Assembly (NCBI GenBank): GCA_016297775.1
Contig: JAEDGA010000013.1
Location: 1-29,043, forward strand
Source of the DNA: Candidatus Methanomethylophilaceae archaeon
GTDB taxonomy: Archaea; Thermoplasmatota; Thermoplasmata; Methanomassiliicoccales; Methanomethylophilaceae
Length of the DNA stretch: 29,043 nt
Direction: 5' to 3'
Part shown: piece after piece, positions 1 to 7,601 of the stretch
Layout: each line of letters starts with the position of its first letter
Position numbering within the stretch: the stretch's first letter is position 1
Translations under genes and position numbers: made by a program
Notes under the pieces: model-generated
What the model saw: only the letters and a program-made list of their open reading frames with translations
The model's database searches: none
Told to the model about the DNA's origin: nothing

Positions 1-215
1 GTTCGTTCGGTACAAGGAACTCCCGGATGATCATGCCCACATCATCGATGGATTTCGGATCAACCTCCTTCCCCTCGTAAATCATCCTGCCGTCATCGTC
101 GTCTAGAGGAATGTCAGTCCGAGTTCGGGAAGACACTCCCTTATGAATTTCACGGATCCCTCGCTTATATTCTTCAGTTCCAGGCCTCCGGCAGAATTCT
201 TTCACAGTCTTCCTA
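1..215 (-). pseudogene. frameshifted coding remnant running off the left edge
   Basis: No known family is recognised. On the minus strand two protein-like stretches lie in different frames. The upstream one (about 105-197) contains GGLELKNISEGSVKFIREC and ends at a TAG near 102-104. The downstream one (about 1-115) contains DDDDGRMIYEGKEVDPKSID and is open to the edge. Joining them by a one-base shift near 115-120 gives a smooth acidic/hydrophobic sequence, which suggests a gene with a frameshift. The downstream frame is also open back to a GTG near 215, so a short intact gene is possible. The left edge prevents a decision. Confidence 0.28.
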
Positions 216-239
216 TGCCTTGCACATCATGCGGGATGT

Positions 240-444
240 ACCATTGCATGGGAAACCGACATCATAGATAGAATCAAACCCGAAGGACTCATCGGAAAGA
301 ACTGGAATATCTTCAACCTCATCGCGATTGCATCACGCATATTGAAGGAACATGGAATGGTCGCCGATGCTAAGGAAATTAGGAACAGGGCCTACGCATG
401 CGGAAGCCCTGGACATCATTTCCTAATATGTGGAAATTGTTTGA
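240..444 (+). pseudogene. decayed small-protein gene (IGKN...HGM...CGS family)
   Basis: The plus-strand frame starting at 240 reads through RIKPEGLIGKNWNIFNLIAI and later AKEIRNRAYACGS (up to 407). It resembles small proteins common in gut microbes that normally continue with a YDEAL..II.EYV-type ending. Here the frame shifts directly after CGS. From 406 another frame reads ALDIIS, a TAA at 424-426, then YVEIV and a TGA at 442-444. A small deletion plus a GAA-to-TAA change would explain this. No clear start codon is visible upstream. The family resemblance is from memory; the shift and the stop are directly visible. Confidence 0.5.
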
Positions 445-482
445 TGAGCCCTGCGGATGTGATGTCCGCAGAGGCCATCCGC

Positions 483-3400
483 TCAATCATAGCAAATGAT
501 CTCGTCTTCGATGATACGGATGATCTCCGTGGGAACCGTCGACATATCGAGAAGATAGGCCACGTTGAGACGGGGATTGAATATTCCGATCTTGGACATA
601 CCATCGTATTCGGGATTTCCGGACCTGTGTGCCATGATGTAATACATCGCAAGCTGCAGAGTATATTTGGAAGTGGGTTCGGAAGAGATCACTTTGAAGT
701 CCCAGATGGTATCGGAGGTACAGAAGTCTCCATCACCTGTTCTGACTGTCTCGGTGTATCCGTTGGGACCGAACGTGGGACCTTCGACTGTAACCGGGCC
801 GTATTTCTCGAAGAATGCATGAGTACGGAGGATCATTATACGGATGTTTTCACAGGTGGATTCATCGGCAACAGCATTATCGGGATCTCCGTAAGTGGTT
901 CCCGCACGATATACCTGATCATACCATACAAGCCGGCATGCGTCCCTTATAGATTCATCATCGATTCCCCGAATATTCGAAAGATATCCTTCCGCACGTT
1001 TGGTCTCGTCGATCTTGGCAGCACCGAGCAGACTTATACGGAACGCCTCTCTTGGGGATGCTCCCTGTTCAAGACGGCTCAGGTAGTCGACAACCATTCC
1101 GATGGTTTGTGCATTTACGGACTCCATTCCGAGTTCTAGACCGTCGTCGAACTGTATCCTTTCCATTGATTTCGGTCTAATGAATCCGCCTCTGGGCTGT
1201 TCGATCTGACTTATCCTCTTGGTTACGCTGACACCCTTTTCGCCTTTGTATCTCTGGGATTTGGGTTTAAATTCGGTCACCGGTACTTCGGGAGGCAGTT
1301 CAGGAAGAGGGGCAGGATTCTCTGCCTCCCGTTTCCTGCGTCTGGCATCCTCCGCCGTGAATGATTTCACCAATGCCTGGATTTTGTCGATCTCCGCCAC
1401 AGGATTCTTCCACCAGTTGGGGCTCCAGATACGATAGATCCTCCATCCGCGTGATTCGAGGTAGTTCTGCCTGTGGAAATCCCTTTCTCTGGCGGATTTG
1501 GAACTGTGATAGAGCTTTCCATCGCATTCGATTCCAAGGATATATCTGCCTTCCGAGCGGACTGCAAGATCTATCCTGTATCCGCCGACTCCGACTTGCG
1601 TATCCACGTCGAGGCCTCTTTCGAGAAGCATGTCATAGACCTGATTCTCGAAGTCACTGTCGAAATGAATTGTACTTCCGGGATTGAGTTCATCTCCGAA
1701 GGAATGCAGGATGCTGCGTTCGGTCTCCATATCCCTGGCACTTACAGCATGGGCATACTGCAGATATTTCTTGAAATATTTCGGACCCTTATTCTTCACA
1801 TCACTGACATCGAGGTCGGAAGGATCGAAGGAGGTGACGACATAGATCTTCTTCTTAGCTCTGGAAACAGCTACATTGAGCCTGTTCTCTCCGCCTTCGT
1901 TGTTGAGACTGCCGAATAAGCGCATCATGCGTCCGTTTTCGTTCTTGGCATACGTGGTGGAGAAGATGATGACGTCACGTTCGTCTCCCTGCACGTTCTC
2001 GATGTTCTTCACGAACAGTCCGGTATCCTCCCCCCTGTCCTTGCGGACGAGTTCTTTTTGTACACAGGCATTGAACAGGGGATCGGCACGGCAGAGTTCA
2101 TCGATCTTGTCATCGATGAGGTCGCGCTGATTGGTATTGAAAGTAATTATTCCAACGGATTCATTCTCGCGTCTCTGCAGGAAGAATGTATGGAGGAGTT
2201 CGGCCACGCGCTGAGCTTCCTTTGGACTGGTACGGTTGGTCCACACGGAATCATAGGTCTTGATAACCTCGATCGGGGGTTCTTCTGGAACCTCCGTGTT
2301 GGGGGCCACATACAGTCTGCCCTTGTAGTAGGCATAGTTGGAGAATGCGATGAGCTCCTCGTATTTCGAACGGTAATGGAAGTTGAGGATTACACAGGGG
2401 TATCTGAACCTCGCAAGATCAAGGAGACTCTCCTCCTCCAGAGCCGCATTGCCAGTAACGGTATCATCGTCATCATCTGAGTTGTCAGTCATCCTTCCCT
2501 TTCCGACGGAGTTCGGTCTCAGCTGATTCTCATCACCCACGATGACGACCTTCTTCGCACGGAAGATCGCAGGAATACCGTTCTCGACGAACATCTGAGA
2601 TGCCTCATCAAACACAGCCAGGTCGAACCTACCCTTCTGCAGAGGGATGATTTCGGACACGACCTCGGGGGTCATCATCCAGATTTTTACCGAATCGAAG
2701 AGCTCCCTACTGTAGGTCTTGACGAACTTATTGACCGACATCTTCCTCTTGGTCTCGATCCTGCGTTTGATCTCCTGACCGCGTTTACTCTGTCCGAGCT
2801 TGCTGAGTTCGATGGAGAGGACAGCCTGCATCTGTCTGCGGGATATCTCTTTCTTCTGACCGATTAGTTCCTTCAGTTTTGCAATGTATCCGTCGAAGGA
2901 ACCGATGCTGCTCAGGACATCCCTGTGTTTGGATTCGAAACTGTCGATATGCCAGTCAAGGACCGAATCGAAGAGTTCATCGTTGGTATCGGTATCGGCA
3001 CTGCCGATCATCTTCATGCTCTTGAAGTATTCCTTCTCCGAAGGTGTGAGTCTCGAGTATACGGTGTTGGTAGTGTCGTAATCCTCGTACAGACTTCTGT
3101 CACAGATGAGTCCATCGGTTTTTCCGGCCATTATCCTGTCCGAGATACCGTCGATGTCGCCGGTGAAATTCCTCCTTACCGTTTCTTCGACTTTTTTCTT
3201 CATCTTTTTCTTGCCGAGGAGTTTGCCGAAGAATCCCTTGTGATTAAACTCGGTAACATCCTTGAGCAATGCATCGAGCTCATGTACCATCTGGTTGAAT
3301 TCGGCACTGCTGAGGGAGGGACGGTAATTCTTCAGTGCGGGACACTTGTCTGCACATTCGTCGTTGAGTGCGAGATTTCCGACAAGCTGGCTGTTTCCGA

Positions 3401-5084
3401 AGGTCGAATGAGCATCCTCCAGTTCGCTGTACTTCATTCCGAGGACCTTTCCCGACTTCTGGAGTTTGACCAGATTCTCCATTTTCCTCTGACCTCTGTC
3501 GGAACCGGAACGGTTCAGATGGTAGAGCCTGTAGGGTTCGATACCGAACGAATCCGGGGTGTAAAGGGTGGATGAGATGTTCTGCAGTTCTTTAACAGTC
3601 TCATCGATCTTACGGGATAGGTTTTCCAGCTGTTCTGTGGAAGGTGTGACAACACTATTGTAGTCAACCATACGCTGAAGCTGTGAATAGAACAGTTCCT
3701 TGCTCCCCACATTATCGAGGATCATCACATACTGGGACAGGTTTCCGAGACGGGAATAGACGACATCAAGCGCAGTCTTCTTCTCGGACACCATGAGTAC
3801 GGTTTTTCCGCTGCAAGCGAAATCCGCGATCAGGCTTGCGATCATCTGGGATTTTCCTGTTCCCGGAGGTCCTTTGACGACCAGTTTGTCGGATTTCTTG
3901 ATGGTGGAGATCACATTCTCCTGAGAGCTGTTGAGATCGTTGATGTAGATCATCTCCTTCTCGGAGATCTGGAGGTCCTTGTCAGGGGTATTGATCTCGG
4001 TCACTCCGTCAAAGGAATAATCGACCTTTTCCTTCTCACGGTATGTGTCAAGCAGTTCCTCCACCAGGTCATTGACCTCGTTTTTATCTAGCATCTGTTG
4101 GTAGTCGAACTGGATGGTGCTGGAAAACTGCGAGAAGTTTCCGAGTACCGCTACGTTATCAAGATAGAGTTGACCGGATTCATAAACAGGGAATTCGTTG
4201 GCAAGATAGTTCTGGAACCTGTGAAGTTCTTCTCCCGAATCCTGGATCACGATGCCCTGTCCCTTGAAGAATTCTAGCACATCCCGGATGAAAGTTTCTT
4301 TCTGGATCTCCTCGACCTCTCCGAGAGAAGTGTCATAAGCAAGTCCATTAAACTTGCAGTGAGCCATTATCAATGTGGTGTTGTACAGGATGTCACGGTC
4401 GGTATCCTGGGATATTGAAATCCTTGAAGCATCGCGTTTCGCCGATACGGGGATGAAGACTAAGGGTGCACGTACGTTGAAATCCTCTCCGGTAAGCCTT
4501 CCCTTGACGAAAGGATAGGCAAGGTACAGATTGTTCTGACCTTTGTCACGACGTTCGTTCTCATTCTCACGGATCAATGTGTTGAACTTGGAGTGGATGT
4601 TGCGTTCGACTGTGAGATCGGCCGCAGGATGATAAAGATCAGCGATGACCATTTCCTTCCTGTCGTTCCAGATGATCTCACGGGGATCAGCCCTACCATC
4701 CAGGAGAATGTCCAGGCCCTTTTTGTTCTGGCATTTGGCAAAATACAGCAGACGGTTCCTCTTATTGATACTGACAAGTTTGTTCTCCAACCTTTCGAGG
4801 GTCCCCCTGAGATCGGCATCCATGGGAACGGCTTTCATAGAGGATTCGGTTTCGGTTTGCTGGATTACTTTGAGAAAACGCTGCGCATATTTTTCCATGA
4901 AGGTCTTTCCCACTCCGGGAATGCTCATGAACTCATCCAATGTCTGGGGGCGCGTGACCGCGATATCACGGAGGGTATCGTCGCTGCAGACCGAAGGTAC
5001 CCTTCCGTTACTGTAACGGCCCTCCCTCTTCAATTCCTCACGGAGCCTGTATAATGCCCTGTAGGTGGTTTCCGTGCTGTCCAT
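483..5084 (-). CDS. HRDC-DUF4011-SF1 helicase with Vsr/DUF559-type nuclease and C-terminal PD-(D/E)XK-like domain
   Basis: This 1533-residue multidomain protein probably acts on DNA and is a likely stand-alone anti-phage or anti-plasmid factor. Residues 1-76 look like an HRDC domain (GVGKTFMEKYAQRFL). About 85-280 is DUF4011-like (LVSINKRNRLLYF). The SF1 helicase has Walker A GPPGTGKS (about 405-412), Walker B VFDEASQM (about 824-831), and late motifs NVQGDERDVIIFS and RLNVAVSRAKK (about 1065-1076). Residues about 1143-1225 match a Vsr/DUF559 nuclease (YRIDLAVRSEGRYILGIECDG). Near 1440-1490, TSDTIWDFKV followed by LQLAMYYIMA resembles another PD-(D/E)XK core. DUF4011-helicase-Vsr proteins are known in prokaryotic defence islands. 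ATG 5084 is supported by a TATA box at 5111-5117. Neighbours on both sides are decayed, which suits a mobile or accessory locus. The defence role is inferred. Confidence 0.88.
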   Translation of the reverse strand: MDSTETTYRALYRLREELKREGRYSNGRVPSVCSDDTLRDIAVTRPQTLDEFMSIPGVGKTFMEKYAQRFLKVIQQTETESSMKAVPMDADLRGTLERLENKLVSINKRNRLLYFAKCQNKKGLDILLDGRADPREIIWNDRKEMVIADLYHPAADLTVERNIHSKFNTLIRENENERRDKGQNNLYLAYPFVKGRLTGEDFNVRAPLVFIPVSAKRDASRISISQDTDRDILYNTTLIMAHCKFNGLAYDTSLGEVEEIQKETFIRDVLEFFKGQGIVIQDSGEELHRFQNYLANEFPVYESGQLYLDNVAVLGNFSQFSSTIQFDYQQMLDKNEVNDLVEELLDTYREKEKVDYSFDGVTEINTPDKDLQISEKEMIYINDLNSSQENVISTIKKSDKLVVKGPPGTGKSQMIASLIADFACSGKTVLMVSEKKTALDVVYSRLGNLSQYVMILDNVGSKELFYSQLQRMVDYNSVVTPSTEQLENLSRKIDETVKELQNISSTLYTPDSFGIEPYRLYHLNRSGSDRGQRKMENLVKLQKSGKVLGMKYSELEDAHSTFGNSQLVGNLALNDECADKCPALKNYRPSLSSAEFNQMVHELDALLKDVTEFNHKGFFGKLLGKKKMKKKVEETVRRNFTGDIDGISDRIMAGKTDGLICDRSLYEDYDTTNTVYSRLTPSEKEYFKSMKMIGSADTDTNDELFDSVLDWHIDSFESKHRDVLSSIGSFDGYIAKLKELIGQKKEISRRQMQAVLSIELSKLGQSKRGQEIKRRIETKRKMSVNKFVKTYSRELFDSVKIWMMTPEVVSEIIPLQKGRFDLAVFDEASQMFVENGIPAIFRAKKVVIVGDENQLRPNSVGKGRMTDNSDDDDDTVTGNAALEEESLLDLARFRYPCVILNFHYRSKYEELIAFSNYAYYKGRLYVAPNTEVPEEPPIEVIKTYDSVWTNRTSPKEAQRVAELLHTFFLQRRENESVGIITFNTNQRDLIDDKIDELCRADPLFNACVQKELVRKDRGEDTGLFVKNIENVQGDERDVIIFSTTYAKNENGRMMRLFGSLNNEGGENRLNVAVSRAKKKIYVVTSFDPSDLDVSDVKNKGPKYFKKYLQYAHAVSARDMETERSILHSFGDELNPGSTIHFDSDFENQVYDMLLERGLDVDTQVGVGGYRIDLAVRSEGRYILGIECDGKLYHSSKSARERDFHRQNYLESRGWRIYRIWSPNWWKNPVAEIDKIQALVKSFTAEDARRRKREAENPAPLPELPPEVPVTEFKPKSQRYKGEKGVSVTKRISQIEQPRGGFIRPKSMERIQFDDGLELGMESVNAQTIGMVVDYLSRLEQGASPREAFRISLLGAAKIDETKRAEGYLSNIRGIDDESIRDACRLVWYDQVYRAGTTYGDPDNAVADESTCENIRIMILRTHAFFEKYGPVTVEGPTFGPNGYTETVRTGDGDFCTSDTIWDFKVISSEPTSKYTLQLAMYYIMAHRSGNPEYDGMSKIGIFNPRLNVAYLLDMSTVPTEIIRIIEDEIICYD

Positions 5085-5110
5085 ATTTCCAAATGGATTT
5101 CACTACTTTA

Positions 5111-5117
5111 ATTATAT
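5111..5117 (-). promoter_or_regulatory. TATA box of the helicase-nuclease gene
   Basis: On the minus strand the sequence GATATAATTAAAG is centred about 27-30 bases before ATG 5084. That is the archaeal TATA-to-start distance, so transcription would begin at or near the ATG and the mRNA would be leaderless or nearly so. Confidence 0.5.
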
Positions 5118-5121
5118 CAGT

Positions 5122-5139
5122 AATAACAAAAATGTTATT
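5122..5139. repeat. perfect inverted repeat AATAACA-4-TGTTATT
   Basis: Arms at 5122-5128 and 5133-5139 are exact reverse complements around an AAAA spacer. The repeat lies just upstream of the helicase TATA box and directly after the stop codon of the small minus-strand frame at 5139-5330. It could be an operator for the helicase gene or a weak AT-rich terminator for the small frame. The sequence does not decide between these. Confidence 0.5.
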
Positions 5140-5330
5140 TATTGAATATGTCCGAATCCCCTTTCCATTAAGGTCTGATGAATAGAAATGCGAGCCTGAG
5201 GCTTTTCATCCAAGGTCTGTTTTACATTGGGTGAACTTATGATCCTTTTGAATATTGTGTGAAATCGTTCTTCAATTTCGTTGTTCGTCTCGAATCTGAC
5301 AGTCTTCCCTAAGTGCGGTTCTCGTTTCAT
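5139..5330 (-). CDS. small hypothetical protein (63 aa)
   Basis: The frame encodes a charged 63-residue protein starting MKREPHLGKTVRFETNNEIE and ending LMERGFGHIQ. No family is recognised, and no membrane segment or cysteine motif is seen. Its ATG overlaps a TGA (ATGA arrangement) that ends another protein-like minus-strand frame running in from about 5400, as in a translationally coupled gene pair. It lies in the same orientation as the large helicase gene and ends at the inverted repeat 5122-5139. It may be a real accessory gene, the tail of a decayed one, or spurious. Confidence 0.33.
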   Translation of the reverse strand: MKREPHLGKTVRFETNNEIEERFHTIFKRIISSPNVKQTLDEKPQARISIHQTLMERGFGHIQ

Positions 5331-5400
5331 ACATTTTTACCCGTCAGCATCTCGAGTTCCTGAACGCCTATCGGCAGAGCTCTGACAATTACAATATCCC
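5327..5400 (-). other. protein-like C-terminal frame without a visible start
   Basis: Reading the minus strand from about 5400 to the TGA at 5327-5329 gives DIVIVRALPIGVQELEMLTG and then KNV. This is amphipathic and protein-like, but no convincing start codon or intact N-terminus is seen before the divergent gene at 5501 is reached. It may be the 3' end of a truncated gene that once preceded the 63-residue frame. This call is tentative. Confidence 0.22.
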
Positions 5401-5470
5401 ACAATGTACGATACGTGTATACAATCGTTATCAAACCATGTCCTATGTCCAAAAATCCGGGTCGCATAAT

Positions 5471-5479
5471 CCTATAAAT
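5471..5479 (+). promoter_or_regulatory. TATA box of the C_GCAxxG_C_C protein gene
   Basis: CCTATAAAT lies 22-30 bases before the ATG at 5501, the spacing expected for a leaderless archaeal transcript. It is the main argument for choosing ATG 5501 over the in-frame ATG at 5438, because the latter lies upstream of this promoter. Confidence 0.55.
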
Positions 5480-5500
5480 CGCAAGCCTCTATCCGCAAGC

Positions 5501-5941
5501 ATGGACAGAACGGATGTACGCAGGATGTTCGACGAAGGATACGATTGTTCCCAGGTGGTACTGTCGGCCATGTCCGAAAGATTGGGTATCACCAGAGATA
5601 CCGCATTGGGCATCGCTTCCGGTCTTGGTATCGGGTTGTGCCGCGGTTCGGTGTGCGGAGCGGCCTTGGGAGGTATCGCTGCATTGGGAGTACGTTACGG
5701 TAACGTATCGCCCGGGGACATGGTATCCAAATCAGTGATATTCGAGAAGAGGGAGGAGTTCCTCACCCGTTTCAAGGAGATTAACTCATCCATATCGTGC
5801 AAGGAGCTCATCGGCGTGGAGGTATCCGATCTGGAGGATATGATATCCCACAGTCCAAAGGGCGTATACAGGAACTGTCCCGGATACTGCGTAAATGCGA
5901 TAACCATCCTGGAGGATATGATCCCTCCGAAAGAAGAATAA
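5501..5941 (+). CDS. C_GCAxxG_C_C family redox-active protein
   Basis: This 146-residue cytosolic protein belongs to the C_GCAxxG_C_C family, whose conserved cysteines are thought to be redox active or metal binding; the exact reaction is not known. Visible cysteines are C16 (GYDCSQ), C47 and C52 (LCRGSVCGAALGG), C100, and C126/C130 (NCPGYC), which is the full family pattern. The start at 5501 is chosen because family members begin only a short way before the first DCSQ motif and because a TATA box lies about 26 bases upstream. The ATG at 5438 would add 21 residues with no family match. The gene is monocistronic and faces the NSS transporter gene across a shared hairpin at 5960-5983. Confidence 0.87.
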   Translation: MDRTDVRRMFDEGYDCSQVVLSAMSERLGITRDTALGIASGLGIGLCRGSVCGAALGGIAALGVRYGNVSPGDMVSKSVIFEKREEFLTRFKEINSSISCKELIGVEVSDLEDMISHSPKGVYRNCPGYCVNAITILEDMIPPKEE

Positions 5942-5959
5942 GAAGGTAAGTTGTTTTCA

Positions 5960-5983
5960 GCGGACATCCCGAAGGATGCCCGC
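5960..5983 (-). terminator. hairpin terminator with UUCG loop between convergent genes
   Basis: Ten-base arms (5960-5969 and 5974-5983) pair with one mismatch, which becomes a G-U pair in the minus-strand RNA. In that RNA the loop is C(UUCG)G, an exceptionally stable tetraloop. It lies 17 bases after the stop of the transporter gene (6001) and 18 bases after the stop of the plus-strand gene (5941), so it may serve both. No long T run follows on either strand. Confidence 0.5.
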
Positions 5984-6000
5984 ATATTCTCCTCTTCGAA

Positions 6001-7368
6001 TCAGATCTTGAAGATATCGAAGAAGTCCAGCAGTCCGGTCAGCAGGATCAGTACAAGTGCGATGGGGCAGATCCATTTCACCAAGACTATGAACATCTTC
6101 TTGGACTTGAACGATCCGGAGCTCTCCACCTCATCGGTGATGAACTTGGGGCCGACGACGAATCCGATGAACAGACAGGTCAGGGCGGCCACGATGGGCA
6201 TCAGGATGGAGTTGGAGATGAAGTCGAAGAAGTCGAGGAACGTCATTCCTTCCTTGAGGAGGAACACATCGCCGAGAGGTCCGAATCCGAGACAGGACAG
6301 GAGACCGAGTGCGATGGTGAAGACGAACACCAGGATACTTGCGGGGATACGCTGCATCTTGGCCTTGTCCATGAGGACGTAGACCAGCGTCTCCATCAGG
6401 GAGATGGCGGACGTGAGTGCCGCGAATATCACGAGAAGGAAGAACAGTGCCGCCACGAACTCTCCCGCAGGCATCGCTTCGAACACCTTGGGCAGAGTCA
6501 TGAACATGAGTCCTACACCCTTGTTACCGGGTTCTCCGATGGCTATGACCGCAGGGACGATCATGAGTCCGGCAAGGAGTGCAACACCGGTATCGATGAG
6601 GCTGACGGAACGGACGGATTTCTCGATGTCCACGTCCTTCTTCATGTATGCACCGTAGGTGATGGTGATACCCATCGCCAGGGACATGGAATAGAACAGC
6701 TGTCCCACCGCACCCAGGAACGTACCTGCCGAGATATCCTCGACCTTGGGGACGAGGTAGTAGCTCAGACCGTCCATCGCACCGTCCATGGAGAGCGCGA
6801 AGATGGTGGTGATGATCAGAAGGATGAGCAACAGGGGCATGAGGATCTTGCTGACCCTTTCGATACCCTTGTCCACACCGACGATGACGACTGCGGCCAC
6901 CATGATGGTGAAAATGATGAACCAGACGACAGGATTGTCGAACAGCCCGGGAAGATCGCAGGTCATGAATCCCAGGAAGAAGCTGGTGTTTACTTCGGAG
7001 CCGTTACCTGTGGCATACTCGACGAAGTACTTGGTCACCCAACCGCCTATGACACAATAGTACGGTACGATTATAGCCGGTACCAATGCGGCCAGCCATC
7101 CGACCCATTTCCATTTCTTGTCGATGGATCCGAATGCTTCCAGACAGCTCTTTCCGGTCTTTCTACCGATGGTGACCTCTGCGATCATCAGGGTGAAACC
7201 GAACGTGATGGCCAATATGACGTAGATAAGGATGAACGCCCCTCCGCCGTACTGTTCGGCGAGATATGGGAAACGCCAAAGGTTACCGAGACCGACCGCG
7301 GAACCGGCCGTTGCAAGGACGAATCCGAGCTTCCCGGTGAAACCGAAACTCTTGCCATTTTCTGACAT
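6001..7368 (-). CDS. sodium-dependent transporter of the NSS (SNF) family
   Basis: This 455-residue inner-membrane protein is a neurotransmitter:sodium symporter of the compact prokaryotic type (LeuT/MhsT-like), importing an amino acid or related amine with Na+. The family signature GSAVGLGNLWRFPY lies in the unwound TM1 (about residues 22-36), followed by AEQYGGGAF. Strongly hydrophobic helices run to the C-terminus (LVLILLTGLLDFFDIF); 11-12 are expected from length. ATG 7368 is chosen over the upstream in-frame start at 7401 because a TATA box lies at 7391-7398. An ATTCGTA/TACGAAT inverted repeat further upstream matches one before the NhaC gene. Substrate cannot be read from sequence. Confidence 0.92.
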   Translation of the reverse strand: MSENGKSFGFTGKLGFVLATAGSAVGLGNLWRFPYLAEQYGGGAFILIYVILAITFGFTLMIAEVTIGRKTGKSCLEAFGSIDKKWKWVGWLAALVPAIIVPYYCVIGGWVTKYFVEYATGNGSEVNTSFFLGFMTCDLPGLFDNPVVWFIIFTIMVAAVVIVGVDKGIERVSKILMPLLLILLIITTIFALSMDGAMDGLSYYLVPKVEDISAGTFLGAVGQLFYSMSLAMGITITYGAYMKKDVDIEKSVRSVSLIDTGVALLAGLMIVPAVIAIGEPGNKGVGLMFMTLPKVFEAMPAGEFVAALFFLLVIFAALTSAISLMETLVYVLMDKAKMQRIPASILVFVFTIALGLLSCLGFGPLGDVFLLKEGMTFLDFFDFISNSILMPIVAALTCLFIGFVVGPKFITDEVESSGSFKSKKMFIVLVKWICPIALVLILLTGLLDFFDIFKI

Positions 7369-7390
7369 GTTTCCGGGTAGGAGTTGATAA

Positions 7391-7398
7391 GATATATA
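7391..7398 (-). promoter_or_regulatory. TATA box of the NSS transporter gene
   Basis: On the minus strand TATATATC is centred about 27 bases before ATG 7368, giving a leaderless or nearly leaderless transcript. Confidence 0.6.
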
Positions 7399-7442
7399 CA
7401 AGTAGTGTAAATCGTATGCTTTTGATATACCTGATTCATATT

Positions 7443-7474
7443 ATTCGTAAATTCAGTTATATCTGGCTACGAAT
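7443..7474. promoter_or_regulatory. operator-like inverted repeat ATTCGTA-18-TACGAAT
   Basis: ATTCGTA (7443-7449) and TACGAAT (7468-7474) are perfect reverse complements separated by 18 bases. They lie about 45-75 bases upstream of the NSS transporter TATA box. The same half-sites, more closely spaced, overlap the promoter region of the NhaC gene (13459-13479). A shared transcription factor controlling sodium-linked transport is a plausible reading. The exonuclease promoter lies more than 100 bases away on the other side. Confidence 0.42.
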
Positions 7475-7601
7475 TTCATAATAATGGACTGAACCTATGG
7501 GTTTTATTGAAAAAAATTAAATAATATCTTGGTTACCGCACCGTCCGATATCTGGGTCTCGGAAGTCGCGATCATCACGGATATCTGATAAATACTGGGA
7601 T

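Noticed and set aside
102..104. TAG codon as possible pyrrolysine read-through
   Set aside because: Methanomassiliicoccales do use pyrrolysine, but the frame after this TAG reads only a few residues before further stops, so a frameshift explains the region better.
342..1139. 265-residue open frame on the plus strand
   Set aside because: From 483 onward it is antisense to the large helicase-nuclease gene, and it needs a TTG start. Only its first part (before 407) coincides with the small decayed gene described separately.
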